Source: Gilvimarinus chinensis DSM 19667 (GTDB taxonomy: Bacteria; Pseudomonadota; Gammaproteobacteria; Pseudomonadales; Cellvibrionaceae). Taken from it: 64,000 bases of DNA. Shown in pieces: positions 56,701 through 64,000 of the stretch. Where the stretch lies: positions 697,263 to 761,262 of the forward strand of contig NZ_KB898706.1 of assembly GCF_000377745.1 (NCBI RefSeq), given 5' to 3'. How positions within the stretch are numbered: position 1 is the stretch's first letter; each line of letters begins with the position of its first letter. The position numbers were made by a program, and so were the translations under genes. The notes beneath the pieces are model-generated. The model was not told the origin of the DNA and ran no database searches. It saw only the letters and a program-made list of their open reading frames with translations.

Positions 56701-57360
56701 CGCCAGGGCGTTACAGTCGCCGCCGTTCCACAAGTGCAGGCCCCAGCCTTCGTACTCGCCATCGGCGCGGGTGTAAAAAATAGCGGCCTGGGTGTCGCTT
56801 AAGGTAAAGGGCAAAGGCGCTTCGCCACTGTCGTCTTGCGGGTATTCAATGCTGGCTAAACCGTGCTGGGTAAGGGCAATATTGCCGCGCTCTAAATCGA
56901 GTATTAAATCGTTTTCGCCCAGTGCTTTATTGTCACCTTGGTGCACAATAAAGTTAACGCAACCGCCTTCGCTTGTCGCCTGCGCCAAGTCTAAAACATA
57001 GTAAGCGCCGTAGGTTTCATCGATACCTGTAGGGGCCATGGGGGTGTCCCAGGTGACGCCTTCTACTGCAGAGTCTGCGAGCGCACCGCAGGCGGCGTTA
57101 TTCCATAAGTGCAAACCCCAATCGTCGTAGTTTCCATCCTCGCGAGAATAAAACACGATGGCCTGGGTATCGCTGAGCGCGACCGGCAACTCCATGCTCG
57201 GCACCGAGCTGGAAGAACTGGACACGCTGGAGGAAGATACACTGGAAGAACTTGAAGATTCGATACTGCTGGATGAGACCGAGTGGTCGTCGCTGTCACT
57301 GCCACCGCAGGCACTGAGCATAGCGGCGCTGATAAAAACGCCAAGCGTAATAGAGCGCAT
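53794..57360 (-). CDS. Outer-membrane lipoprotein pullulanase, GH13
   Basis: A 1188-residue alpha-1,6 (and possibly 1,4) glucan hydrolase anchored by a lipid. Lipobox L-S-A-C at ~18, then a Ser-rich flexible linker (~27-53) typical of Cellvibrionaceae secreted enzymes. Two tandem pullulanase-associated PUD/CBM41-like domains (~55-165 and ~178-290), further N-terminal beta domains, the GH13 barrel and a DUF3372-like tail follow. Catalytic residues: nucleophile D794 ([10 protein letters not shown]), acid/base E823 (Y-G-E-G-W-N) and transition-state Asp D957 (S-K-H-D-N-Q). D-V-V-Y-N-H-T is region I. It starts 67 bases after a long inverted repeat that is a probable MalR operator pair. It shows no NagR-type site. 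Confidence 0.95.
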   Translation of the reverse strand: MRSITLGVFISAAMLSACGGSDSDDHSVSSSSIESSSSSSVSSSSVSSSSSSVPSMELPVALSDTQAIVFYSREDGNYDDWGLHLWNNAACGALADSAVEGVTWDTPMAPTGIDETYGAYYVLDLAQATSEGGCVNFIVHQGDNKALGENDLILDLERGNIALTQHGLASIEYPQDDSGEAPLPFTLSDTQAAIFYTRADGEYEGWGLHLWNGGDCNALADNSVNGITWDNPMPATGVDAERGAYYVLDLNNPGGCINFILHKGDEKALGDADLAMDLTQGNIAYTEHGSSAIIYQGEQGPAQITLSGYAAHWVDADTLVWAAPANASRIMLHAESAGEINVNNNELTGGTGVELTAGELSPTSAEKFPHIASWQAFKIPVNGIDSQAWLAGELVASAYDSDGNLLKATSVQTPGALDAYFTTDAKLGSWIDGGNTHFAVWAPTARNMTLEVFATVSDEPSATHTMSQTDEGVWQASVEGDLHGQYYRYRFDVYHYLTDSVESLTTTDPYALNLSSNSTLAQVVDLNRADTQPSGWSNHSVPPLAAPEDSVIYEVHIRDFSALDASTPEAHRGKYLAFSAADSAPVNHLRDLQQAGLNTIHLLPTFDIATVNEDESMRVDITDTVGDLCALNASAAICGSADSSATIESVLAGFDPTSAEAQALMNNVRGLDSFNWGYDPFHYTAPEGSYATQSEGFARIVEFRQMVQSLHEMGLRVVMDVVYNHTNASGLGDKSVLDKLVPGYYHRRNELSGAVEMSSCCDNTASEHEMMEKLMVDSLVVWADAYKIDGFRFDLMGHHMREDILAARDAVQAVDADSYFYGEGWNFGEVADSRRGVNAIQNNMAGTGVGSFNDRIRDAVRGGGPFDSGDAIRRNQGYGTGLFHYPNNLNSGAESEREALTDLTDRLRVNLAGSLKTYPLVDRNGDPTTGGEVPYFDLNAGYTEDPQESINYISKHDNQTLWDNLQYKAPSTLTAAERVRMQNFSLSVPMLAQGIPFIHMGVDLLRSKSMQRDSYDSGDWFNRVDFTGQSNNWNMGLPREDKDGSNWPLIGEIIADEQAAPSAEHIDTARQLFQEWLAIRTSSPLFRLRNASEVEQTLAFHNTGSEQLPGVIVMSLTDELQRDPNYDAIVVVFNPSSQSVNIANPLTGDFTLHPVQFNSVDATIRSAAIEGSELTVPALTTAVFTKAK

Positions 57361-57426
57361 GGATAAACTCTCCGTATTTTATGGTTATTGGAGTGGGAGA
57401 GATTACGCCAGGAAATCCCAGGCAGA

Positions 57427-57468
57427 AATTTGCATACGTATTCATTTTTATGAATACGTATGCAAATT
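57427..57468. promoter_or_regulatory. Perfect inverted repeat, probable MalR-type double operator
   Basis: Arms of 19 bases (57427-57445 and 57450-57468) around TTTT. Each arm contains the small palindrome ATACGTAT with a central CG, as in LacI-family operators. The element is therefore two operators in opposite orientation, or one cruciform. It stands 67 bases upstream of the pullulanase start; a maltose-type LacI regulator (MalR) is the natural candidate, but no such gene is in the window. Confidence 0.68.
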
Positions 57469-57535
57469 CTTTAAGAGAGAAAGGCTGAAAATAAATTCTC
57501 TACTATTGATATGCCCGTGTCGCCGGGCGTTGCGA

Positions 57536-57694
57536 GTTACTTTTTGCGGCAAAAAGTAACCAAAAACCTCGCCCAACAACTGGCCCCTGCGGGGTTCCCT
57601 TACTCCAGCCTATTTTAGCGGGCCGTATCGACAGGCCTTCCATGGCCTGACGATACTTGCGCAAACGTCCTGTTTGCTTACCCACTAAAATAGG
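57536..57694. repeat. Nested palindromic intergenic repeat element
   Basis: Four inverted repeats. A 12-base perfect one with G at the centre (57536-57547 with 57549-57560), a 14-base one with one mismatch (57609-57622 with 57681-57694) enclosing a hairpin with two 6-base stems separated by an A-A mismatch (57625-57656), and a third small hairpin (57661-57677). The first palindrome resembles a sequence I recall as recurring between genes in many proteobacteria (often yielding spurious frames). It may be a mobile-type repeat or a strong transcription barrier. Confidence 0.7.
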
Positions 57695-57828
57695 CCTCCG
57701 CTCGGCTCAGTCATAATCGGGCGAAAACCCCTAGTTATCTCCACATTTTGTGTGCTAAAAGCGCCAGAAATAGTGGCTTTCGGCCTTGTCTCCTTTTGGA
57801 AGTTTCTGTTGCTATTTAAAAATAACGA

Positions 57829-58590
57829 TTAGTTTTTTAACTTGTACCCGGTATGAAAAACCCAGGCAATCAGGCCGCTGCAGATGGCGATAAACAGGGT
57901 GATCATCGCCAGGCTGACACCGATATGAACATCGGCGCTGCCGTAAAAGCTCCAGCGAAAGCCGCTGACTAAGTAAACCACCGGGTTTAACAGGGTGACC
58001 TTTTGCCAAAACTCCGGCAGCATGCTGATGGAGTAAAAGGTGCCGCCCAAAAAGGTGAGCGGGGCTATGACCATCATCGGAATAATTTGCAGCTGCTCAA
58101 AACTATTGGCCCACAAACCGATTAGAAAACCCAGCAGCGCAAAGGTAACGCAGGTAAGCACCAAAAACAGCAGCATCAGCAACGGGTGAGCGATGGAGTA
58201 ATCCACAAATAACCGCGCCGTGAGCAAAATAATCAGCCCCAGAAGAATGGACTTTGTAGCCGCAGCGCCCACATAACCCGCCACAATTTCAAACGCGGAC
58301 ACGGGCGCTGATAAAATCTCGTAAATGGTACCGCTGAATTTCGGCATATAGATTCCGAACGAGGCGTTGGAGGTGCTCTCGGTGAGAATGGTCAGCATGA
58401 CCAGCCCCGGAATAATAAACGCCCCGTAACTGATACCGTCAATGGACACAATCTGCGAGCCGATGGCCGAGCCAAACACAATAAAATACAGCGAGGTAGA
58501 TAGCACCGGCGAGGCGATAGATTGCATTAAGGTGCGCCAGGTGCGCGCCAGCTCAAACAAGTAAATAGCTTTAACTCCGTAAGTGTTCAC
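57829..58590 (-). CDS. yadH: ABC-2 type transporter permease, YadH-like
   Basis: A 253-residue inner-membrane protein with six TM segments. [11 protein letters not shown] and G-G-T-F-Y-S-I are landmarks of the ABC-2 family. Size and partner match E. coli YadH (256 residues). Its start overlaps the ATPase stop by 4 bases. The exported substrate is unknown. The reading frame ends inside an AT-rich stretch without terminator. Confidence 0.92.
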   Translation of the reverse strand: MNTYGVKAIYLFELARTWRTLMQSIASPVLSTSLYFIVFGSAIGSQIVSIDGISYGAFIIPGLVMLTILTESTSNASFGIYMPKFSGTIYEILSAPVSAFEIVAGYVGAAATKSILLGLIILLTARLFVDYSIAHPLLMLLFLVLTCVTFALLGFLIGLWANSFEQLQIIPMMVIAPLTFLGGTFYSISMLPEFWQKVTLLNPVVYLVSGFRWSFYGSADVHIGVSLAMITLFIAICSGLIAWVFHTGYKLKN

Positions 58591-59513
58591 GCTTTTTCCT
58601 CCACCAGCGAGACGAAAATTTCTTCCAGCGAACTCTGTTTGGTCGACACATCAGAATAGTCGATGCCCGATTGCGCCAGCGTTTGCAATAATTCTGCAAC
58701 ACCGGTATCCGTCGCGGCAGTATTGTATTGGTAGCTTAGGCTCAGACCATCCGCTGCCAGCTCTACGGTTTCGCTATCGATAGGGCTGGGTAAAACGGCA
58801 AGCGGTTGAGTGAGATGAACGGTCAAACTCTTACGGCCCAGATCGCGCATTAAGCGGTGTTTTTCTTCCACCAGCATTAACTGCCCCTTATTGATGACAC
58901 CAATGCGGTCGGCCATATCTTCGGCCTCTTCAATATAATGGGTGGTTAAAATAATGGTCACCCCTTCATCGCGCAGACGGCGAATCATGGCCCACATATC
59001 CCGGCGCAGCTCAACGTCGACCCCGGCGGTGGGCTCGTCCAAAAATAAAATTCGCGGCTGGTGGGCGAGGGCTTTGGCGATAAGCACCCGGCGTTTCATG
59101 CCGCCGGATAACGCCATAATGGTGCTGTCTTTTTTGTCCCACAAACTCAGGTTTTTCAGCAGCTGCTCAAGGTAGGCATCGTCCGGTGCGCAGCCGAACA
59201 GTCCGCGACTGAACTTTACCGTGTTCCAGACGGACTCGAAGATATTCACGGCTAACTCTTGCGGCACTAAGCCAATGCGCTGGCGCGCCTGGCGGTAATG
59301 GCGTTGAATGTCTAACCCGTCAGCGGTGATAGTGCCGCCTGAGGCATTCACAATGCCGCAGATAATACTGATTAAGGTGGTTTTGCCTGCGCCATTGGGC
59401 CCCAGTAAGGCGAATATCTCTCCCCGTTTGATGCTTAAGTCGATGGGCTGCAACGCTTGAAACCCGGTCTTATAGGTTTTACTGACGTTATTTACTTCAA
59501 TAATTGAATCCAC
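58587..59513 (-). CDS. yadG: ABC transporter ATP-binding protein, YadG-like
   Basis: A 308-residue ATPase, the size of E. coli YadG. It starts at GTG with AAGGAA upstream. Walker A G-P-N-G-A-G-K-T at about residues 39-46, signature L-S-G-G-M-K-R-R, Walker [13 protein letters not shown] and H-loop T-T-H-Y are all present. It powers the YadH-like permease encoded next. The next gene on the strand ends 36 bases upstream and may be co-transcribed. Confidence 0.95.
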   Translation of the reverse strand: MDSIIEVNNVSKTYKTGFQALQPIDLSIKRGEIFALLGPNGAGKTTLISIICGIVNASGGTITADGLDIQRHYRQARQRIGLVPQELAVNIFESVWNTVKFSRGLFGCAPDDAYLEQLLKNLSLWDKKDSTIMALSGGMKRRVLIAKALAHQPRILFLDEPTAGVDVELRRDMWAMIRRLRDEGVTIILTTHYIEEAEDMADRIGVINKGQLMLVEEKHRLMRDLGRKSLTVHLTQPLAVLPSPIDSETVELAADGLSLSYQYNTAATDTGVAELLQTLAQSGIDYSDVSTKQSSLEEIFVSLVEEKA

Positions 59514-59549
59514 AGTGGTTCCTTTTTAAACGCTCAAATAAACACTCGC

Positions 59550-60065
59550 TTAGTGGCAGGCGCAGTATTCGCGCACCCTATCCCGGCAGCGGGAAAAGAG
59601 CCCTGGATAATGGCCGGATGGGTTGCTGGTGTCGGGCTGGTTATTGGGCTGAGGCACAAGCGCCGCCAAACGAACTTGAAAATCCAGCTGCACCAAACAC
59701 TCTGCCATCAGTAAGTTCCAGTCCAGGTAGAGACTATAGCGCTCGGCGTCAAAGCTGGCACCTGTAAGCTCGGCAAGGCGTTGAAAGCGGGGGTTTAACT
59801 TTGTTAGCAGAGCGCTCAAACGTAAGGAGCCGTCTTCCAGTCGATTGGCCAGCACTGGGTCGTACTCGCGCAATACCGGTTCAAGATGATTACTGGTCTT
59901 TTCGAGGGCGGTGTTCAGTTGTGCGGATAGCTGAAAAAATGCCGAGACAGCGTCTGCCGCCCCTTGGTGGCTGGTATCGGCCAGACGGTTTGTCAGCTCA
60001 AACATAAGGCGGCGAAGGTTATGCAGACGAGTGTCGTCAGAGGTGAGCGATGCGTCGGTATTCAT
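59550..60065 (-). CDS. Uncharacterised alpha-helical protein
   Basis: A 171-residue protein from the ATG at 60065 (GGAC upstream); the frame runs 21 codons further to 60128, without ribosome site. It is rich in Leu, Ala and Arg with several amphipathic helices (H-N-L-R-R-L-M-F-E-L) and a Cys pair near the end (C-A-C-H). I do not recognise a family. It is divergent from the WYL regulator gene, which may control it together with the YadGH exporter. Confidence 0.6.
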   Translation of the reverse strand: MNTDASLTSDDTRLHNLRRLMFELTNRLADTSHQGAADAVSAFFQLSAQLNTALEKTSNHLEPVLREYDPVLANRLEDGSLRLSALLTKLNPRFQRLAELTGASFDAERYSLYLDWNLLMAECLVQLDFQVRLAALVPQPNNQPDTSNPSGHYPGLFSRCRDRVREYCACH

Positions 60066-60155
60066 GGGGGCGTCCTTTTCAAAATAAGTAGTCGTTAACT
60101 CAAGGGTGAATTCGACCGGATCATTCAAATTGATAAAAACGCTACGCTAATCCTG

Positions 60156-60180
60156 ATATACGTCATATTCTGACGTATAT
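60156..60180. promoter_or_regulatory. Inverted repeat in front of the WYL regulator gene
   Basis: Perfect 10-base arms (60156-60165 and 60171-60180) with a 5-base centre, in the divergent gap. Probably the binding site of the WYL regulator or another dimeric factor, covering both promoters. A TATACT at 60178-60183 could be a -10 box for the regulator. Confidence 0.65.
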
Positions 60181-60220
60181 ACTCGTTAGGGTTAAAAGAG
60201 TTTCGTCGAGCGTACATATT

Positions 60221-61261
60221 ATGGCTAGTACCGCAACCCGTTTAATTCATCTGATCATGGCGCTGCAGCGTCAACCCAATCTGCCCGCTTCCAAGCTGGC
60301 CGAAGAACTTGAAGTGTCCGTGCGCACGGTGCAGCGCTATATCGGTATGCTGGAAGACATGGGAGTGCCGATATACGCCGAGCGCGGAACCCATGGCGGT
60401 TATTCATTGGTGCGCGGTTACCGTATGCCGCCTTTGATGTTCTCGGCCGAAGAGGCGGTGGCGGTGTGCCTTGGTGCTGAAATGGTGGCTCGCGCCTGGG
60501 GTAAGCTGTTTCGTCCTTCGGCGCAAAGTGCGGTGACGAAAATTGCCAATGTGTTGCCCGAGACTCAGCTCGCCGATATCAACTGGGCGCGTGAGAGTTT
60601 GTTAACGCGGGGTATGCCGCGCATTAACCCCAGTGTTGATGAAGACACATTACAAATGGTTTACAGCGCTGTGCACGAGCACACCCGGCTTGAGATTGTA
60701 TATCGTGGCCGGGGCCAGCTTAATACGGAGCGCCGCACGATTGACCCCTACGCGCTGGTGTACAGCTGGGGGCAGCAATACTGTCTGGCATTTTGCCATT
60801 TACGTGGCGCGCTGCGCTCATTTCGGGTGGATCGGATTGAAGCGGTAAAAACCTTACCGGAGACGTTTGTAAGGCCTGCCGATTTTGATGCCGATGAACA
60901 CTTTAACCCTAATGCGTTGGATGCCGACCCTTTTGTGGTGGTGCTGTTTTTCCCTCCCTCCCACGCTTTGATCGCCAAAGATCATCCCTGCTGCTGGGAC
61001 TCATTGATGGAGCATGACGACGGTGCGGTTACGGTCACTTTTAAAAGCGCAGACTTGTCCATGGCCGCTTGCAGGGTGATGGGCTTTTTACCGGGGGCAC
61101 GACTGGAGAGCCCGCCCGAGTTGATTACTTTGGTGCGGGATAAAGCCCGTGCCATCGCCGCCAGTTACGATACAACAAACATGGATAACGAGATAAAAAG
61201 CGACGAACTCGCAGTAAACGCTCCATCAGCCAAGGAACCTGCTTATGCCAAACATTATTAA
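60221..61261 (+). CDS. WYL-domain transcriptional regulator (YafY/DeoR-like)
   Basis: A 346-residue regulator with an N-terminal winged helix-turn-helix (~5-60: A-S-K-L-A-E-E-L-E-V-S-V-R-T-V-Q-R-Y-I) and a WYL domain (~145-225, R-T-I-D-P-Y-A-L-V-Y and Y-C-L-A-F-C), plus a WCX tail. WYL proteins respond to nucleic-acid or small-molecule ligands. Its 3' end overlaps the cupin gene by 17 bases, so they are coupled. Confidence 0.88.
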   Translation: MASTATRLIHLIMALQRQPNLPASKLAEELEVSVRTVQRYIGMLEDMGVPIYAERGTHGGYSLVRGYRMPPLMFSAEEAVAVCLGAEMVARAWGKLFRPSAQSAVTKIANVLPETQLADINWARESLLTRGMPRINPSVDEDTLQMVYSAVHEHTRLEIVYRGRGQLNTERRTIDPYALVYSWGQQYCLAFCHLRGALRSFRVDRIEAVKTLPETFVRPADFDADEHFNPNALDADPFVVVLFFPPSHALIAKDHPCCWDSLMEHDDGAVTVTFKSADLSMAACRVMGFLPGARLESPPELITLVRDKARAIAASYDTTNMDNEIKSDELAVNAPSAKEPAYAKHY

Positions 61262-61751
61262 CATCGCGGATTTAAACACGCAGCCCATGCCGCCGGGTAT
61301 GGCCCCCGAGGGCGATGCCTGTGAAAAGTACGGCGCGACCATGGCTTACATAGGCCCTTTACTGGGGGCGCAAAAGCTCGGTTATAACCTGACCCAGATA
61401 GAGCCGGGTAAAAGCGCTTTTCCCTATCATTGCCATCGGGTGAATGAGGAAATGTTTTTTATTTTGGAGGGCGACGGGCAGCTGCGCTTTGGAGATGCAC
61501 ACCAGGCGATTAAGGCGGGGGATGTGATTGCTTGCCCCGCCGGTGGTCCCGAAACGGCTCATCAAATTATTAACACCGGCGGTATTCCGCTGCGCTTTTT
61601 AGCGGTGAGTACCCGTTTAACCCCGGAGCTGGCCGAGTACCCTGACAGCGGCAAGTTCGGTGTGATGGCGCAATACACAGGCGCCGACGGTAAACCGGAG
61701 ATGTTTTTACACGTCGGTAAGCGTGAACAAAATTTACCTTACTGGGACTAA
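61245..61751 (+). CDS. Cupin-domain protein
   Basis: A 168-residue single-cupin protein. The metal motif is F-P-Y-H-C-H-R-V-N-E-E with the second part P-A-G-G-P-E-T-A-H-Q. The fold fits sugar-phosphate isomerases or metal-bound storage or sensor proteins; no substrate can be named. It overlaps the WYL gene and converges with the frameshifted VOC gene, their stops overlapping by 4 bases. Confidence 0.85.
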   Translation: MPNIINIADLNTQPMPPGMAPEGDACEKYGATMAYIGPLLGAQKLGYNLTQIEPGKSAFPYHCHRVNEEMFFILEGDGQLRFGDAHQAIKAGDVIACPAGGPETAHQIINTGGIPLRFLAVSTRLTPELAEYPDSGKFGVMAQYTGADGKPEMFLHVGKREQNLPYWD

Positions 61752-62166
61752 TCGCGCTCCTGCGGATCGCAATTGATCATCCACTTAATGCCAAACTTGT
61801 CGGTAAAGGCGCCGAAGCGGGCGGCCCAAAACGTTTTCTCCAGTGGCATGTGTATATCGCCGCCCACGCTTAACGCGGCGTACAGAGATTCAGCCTCGTC
61901 GGCGTTATCGGCTTGTAAACAAATCGAAACCCCTTGTGGCTTCTGATAACTATCGGGTAGGGCATCCGAGGCCATGAGCGTGGTTGCGCCTATGCGCATG
62001 CTGGCATGCATAATTTTGGCGTCGTACTCAGCGCCCACGGGTGATCCGCCCGGCGCCTCGCCATAGCTCATCATCACCTCGATGGGGCGTGTAAAGTGTC
62101 GCGGTAAAACTCAAATGCCGTGCGGCAATCACCGTTGTAAAAAACATAGGGATTTAGCTCTCGCAT
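61748..62166 (-). pseudogene. PhnB-like VOC protein, frameshifted
   Basis: The C-terminal 108 residues of a PhnB/3-demethylubiquinone-methyltransferase-like VOC protein are read from 62077 leftwards. The missing N-terminus is encoded upstream in another frame: an ATG at 62166 opens M-R-E-L-N-P-Y-V-F-Y-N-G-D-C, a PhnB-family start, and ends in a stop after 30 codons. Adding one C in the C4 run (G4 on the plus strand, 62084-62087) joins the two halves (…A-P-I-E-V-M-M-S-Y-G). The intact gene would be about 139 residues. Either a true pseudogene or a sequencing error in a homopolymer. Confidence 0.82.
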
Positions 62167-62188
62167 AACCGGAAACTCCTTTGGGCCG

Positions 62189-62602
62189 CTATTGCTCAGT
62201 GTTCTGCAGGTGAGAAGGGTCCATATAGAATAGCTCCCAGGTGTGGCCGTCCAAATCTTCTAACGTACGTTGAAACATAAAACCGTGGTCCATAGCATCG
62301 CGTGGCTCGCAGCCGCCCAGGGATACGCCGCGGTCAACGAGTTGGTTAACTTCGTCGCGGCTTGCGCAGGATAGGGCCACAAGGGTTTCAATATCGGTGC
62401 GGGTATTACACAGCTGTTTCGAGGTAAAGTTTTTAAAGTAGGTTTCGGTGAGCAGCATAACGAAAATATTGTCATTCACAATCATGCACGTGGCGTTGTC
62501 GTCGGTAAATTGTGGGTCGAATTCAAAACCGAGGCCGCGAAAAAATTCAATGCTGGTGGTTAGATTTTTAACCGGTAGATTCACAAAAATTTTGTCAGGC
62601 AT
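62189..62602 (-). CDS. VOC-family (glyoxalase-like) protein
   Basis: A 137-residue single-module VOC protein beginning F-V-N-L-P-V-K-N-L-T-T-S-I-E-F-F with the second half D-L-D-G-H-T-W-E-L-F-Y carrying the metal Glu. It resembles the YcgJ/extradiol-type hypothetical family. It lies between the frameshifted VOC gene and the DGPF gene on the same strand and is probably in one operon with the sigma factor. Confidence 0.86.
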   Translation of the reverse strand: MPDKIFVNLPVKNLTTSIEFFRGLGFEFDPQFTDDNATCMIVNDNIFVMLLTETYFKNFTSKQLCNTRTDIETLVALSCASRDEVNQLVDRGVSLGGCEPRDAMDHGFMFQRTLEDLDGHTWELFYMDPSHLQNTEQ

Positions 62603-62677
62603 TTTATTGTGCTCCTGATAGTCGGTAATTAACTTTGTCGATACAAAGGCTTGTGGTGTAAATGGTCACTGCGCTCT

Positions 62678-63025
62678 TTAATCCACCTGCAACTGGCGCA
62701 CGGGCCTTACTTCAATGCTGCCTACCCGTGCAGGCGGTATACCTTGGGCGATACGTAAAGCCTCGTTTAAATCTTTCGCCTCAATCATATAAAACCCCGC
62801 CAGTTGTTCCTTGGTTTCGGCAAAGGGGCCGTCGGTAATGTGTACCTCGCCGCCTCGCACGCGCACGGTGGTGGCACTACTGACGCTTTGTAAGGCTTCG
62901 CCCGCAACGAGATGCCCGCTCTCGGCAAGAGTTTGAGCATAAGCGGCACACTCACGATCTTCGGGGCTGTCGGGCAGGCCGTGCAAATCTTGCTCGTCGC
63001 TGTACACCAGGCATAGGTATTTCAT
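62678..63025 (-). CDS. YCII/DGPF-domain protein
   Basis: A 115-residue protein of the YCII-related family. K-Y-L-C-L-V-Y, the D-G-P-F-A-E-T-K-E-Q-L signature and A-x-R-I are landmarks. Such DGPF proteins are almost always encoded next to ECF42-type sigma factors, which is the case here (74 bases upstream). Its function is unknown. Confidence 0.92.
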   Translation of the reverse strand: MKYLCLVYSDEQDLHGLPDSPEDRECAAYAQTLAESGHLVAGEALQSVSSATTVRVRGGEVHITDGPFAETKEQLAGFYMIEAKDLNEALRIAQGIPPARVGSIEVRPVRQLQVD

Positions 63026-63099
63026 AGGGGTTTCCTTTTACGTTAGAAGCTGATGGTAGAGGTTAGTCGTTTTGCGTGATGGGTAATCGACAGGCGGGT

Positions 63100-64000
63100 T
63101 CAGTTTTTTTCGCACTCGTTAATGCGCTGACGCATATAGCGTTGCTCTGGCGTTTGGTTAGACAGTGCCAGTGCTTGGCGGTAGCTGTCGGCCGCCTCAC
63201 TGAGGCGGCCCATGCGGCGCAGTAAGTCGGCCCTTGCGGCGTGGGCCGGGCAGTAATCGGTAAGTTCGGTTTGCGTTAGCCGAGCGACGGTAATCAGTGC
63301 CTGCTGTAGATTACCGGCCATAGCTTGCGCTACGGCAAGGTTTAATTGCACCACAGGGCTTGGACTGCGAGCGTACAACGCGCGATACAGCCCGTAAATT
63401 TCCTGCCAATCGGTGTCGGCTGCGCTTTTTGCCTCGGCGTGCAGGGCGGCAATGGCGGCCTGCACGCCATAGGGGCCAGTGGCTGGCCCCACCAAGGCAT
63501 GGCGCACCAGCGGCAGGGCTTCTGCGATGGCTGCTTGGTTCCAGGCTGTACGGTCTTGTTCGGCCAGCAGCACAATATCGCCCTGGGCATTGGTGCGTGC
63601 ATCGCGGCGGCTGTGGTTTAGCAGCATTAAGCACAACAAGCCGTACACCTCAGGCTCTGGCAGTAGTTCGGTTAACAGCCGTCCGAGGCGAATGGCTTCC
63701 TCTGCCAACTGGTGGCGAATGAGTGTTTCACCTTCGCTGGCGTGGTAACCCTCGTTAAAAATCAGGTATAGCACCTGTAATACCCGCGGTAGGCGTTCCC
63801 CCAACTCGTGTTTGCCTGGTACTTCATAGGGAATGCCGGCGGTCTGAATTTTTCGTTTAGCTCGAACAATTCGCTGGGCGATGGTGGTTGGCTTGGTCAG
63901 ATAAGCATTGGCAATCTCTTCGGTGCTCAGATCGCAAATTTCGCGCAGGGTAAGTGCGGCGGCGGCCTCGGCATTAAGGCTGGGGTGGCAGCAGGTAAAA
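63100..64000 (-). CDS. ECF42-like RNA polymerase sigma factor (5' end outside window)
   Basis: The frame is open to base 64000, so the gene starts outside. In the last 900 bases there is F-T-C-C-H-P-S-L, a sigma4 helix-turn-helix (T-T-I-A-Q-R-I-V-R-A-K-R-K-I), then the long C-terminal part with the Y-L-I-F-N-E-G-Y motif and TPR-like repeats (DUF6596). This C-terminal extension is characteristic of ECF42 sigma factors and replaces an anti-sigma factor. The TTG at 63804 is only an internal codon. It likely controls the DGPF and VOC genes downstream. Confidence 0.9.
   Translation of the reverse strand, partial: FTCCHPSLNAEAAAALTLREICDLSTEEIANAYLTKPTTIAQRIVRAKRKIQTAGIPYEVPGKHELGERLPRVLQVLYLIFNEGYHASEGETLIRHQLAEEAIRLGRLLTELLPEPEVYGLLCLMLLNHSRRDARTNAQGDIVLLAEQDRTAWNQAAIAEALPLVRHALVGPATGPYGVQAAIAALHAEAKSAADTDWQEIYGLYRALYARSPSPVVQLNLAVAQAMAGNLQQALITVARLTQTELTDYCPAHAARADLLRRMGRLSEAADSYRQALALSNQTPEQRYMRQRINECEKN

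Larger units (their letters stand above)
57361..57828. other. Intergenic region pullulanase / ABC exporter
   Basis: 468 bases with no convincing gene. It holds the pullulanase control region with a perfect 19-base inverted repeat (57427-57468) and a nested palindromic repeat element (57536-57694). The final 130 bases show nothing more that I can support. Confidence 0.75.

Noticed and set aside
57503-57685. A 60-residue open frame in the repeat element
   Set aside because: It follows the palindromic repeat; such frames are known artefacts of this kind of intergenic repeat.
1-64000. CRISPR arrays, tRNA or rRNA genes, insertion sequences
   Set aside because: No regular direct repeats with spacers, cloverleaf sequences or transposase frames were seen by eye. 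A tRNAscan or ISfinder search would be decisive.

Overview
The window looks like the chromosome of a polysaccharide-degrading marine gammaproteobacterium of the Cellvibrionaceae type (relatives of Saccharophagus, Teredinibacter, Simiduia or Cellvibrio). This is inferred from the Ser-rich linker of a multidomain pullulanase lipoprotein, large Caulobacter-type TonB-dependent receptors (TBDRs) paired with flavin-dependent halogenase homologues, and an N-acetylglucosamine (GlcNAc) locus under a LacI-type regulator. I cannot name a species. I see no rRNA, tRNA, CRISPR array, transposase or phage gene.

Layout. (1) 1-10781, surface glycan and secretion: the 3' end of a GspD-like secretin, a small lipoprotein, four glycosyltransferase genes (one a three-module protein of 1272 residues) and a four-gene dTDP-L-rhamnose set (rfbBACD order) translationally coupled to a GT2 gene. 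(2) 10957-13413: trpG-trpD-trpC. (3) 13453-37145, the centre of the window: a GlcNAc/chitin-oligosaccharide regulon with a chemoreceptor, a secreted GH20 hexosaminidase, two TBDRs, four flavin-dependent halogenase homologues, nagK, nagX and a LacI-family regulator (nagR). Seven copies of a palindrome with core GACAACGTTGTC lie upstream of the chemoreceptor, the hexosaminidase, both TBDRs and nagK. Several overlap a TTGACA -35 box, so repression by NagR is the natural model. A GST, rdgC and a periplasmic beta-propeller gene are embedded without visible sites. (4) 37315-44000: a 2Fe-2S/flavin reductase, a SYLF-domain protein, and two surface proteins, one with threefold repeats and a C-terminal sorting tail. 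(5) 44212-49275: a TetR regulator and an RND pump (acrAB type) with two identical TetR-like operators. (6) 49327-57360: a CHASE/PAS hybrid kinase and a lipoprotein pullulanase with its own perfect inverted repeat, probably a MalR-type operator pair. (7) 57536-57694: a nested palindromic intergenic repeat. (8) 57829-64000: a YadGH-type ABC exporter, a WYL regulator, a cupin, and an ECF42-like sigma factor followed by a DGPF (YCII) protein and two VOC proteins, one of them frameshifted.

How the genes work together. Hexosaminidase releases GlcNAc from chitin oligosaccharides, the TBDRs import ligands across the outer membrane, the chemoreceptor steers cells to the source, NagK phosphorylates GlcNAc and NagR senses the pathway. 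nagA, nagB and an inner-membrane GlcNAc permease are not in the window and must lie elsewhere if the pathway is complete. The most unusual part is the four halogenase homologues, all retaining the catalytic Lys and Glu, inside this sugar regulon. The nagK leader also carries a strong internal terminator, so it may encode a small RNA or an attenuator.
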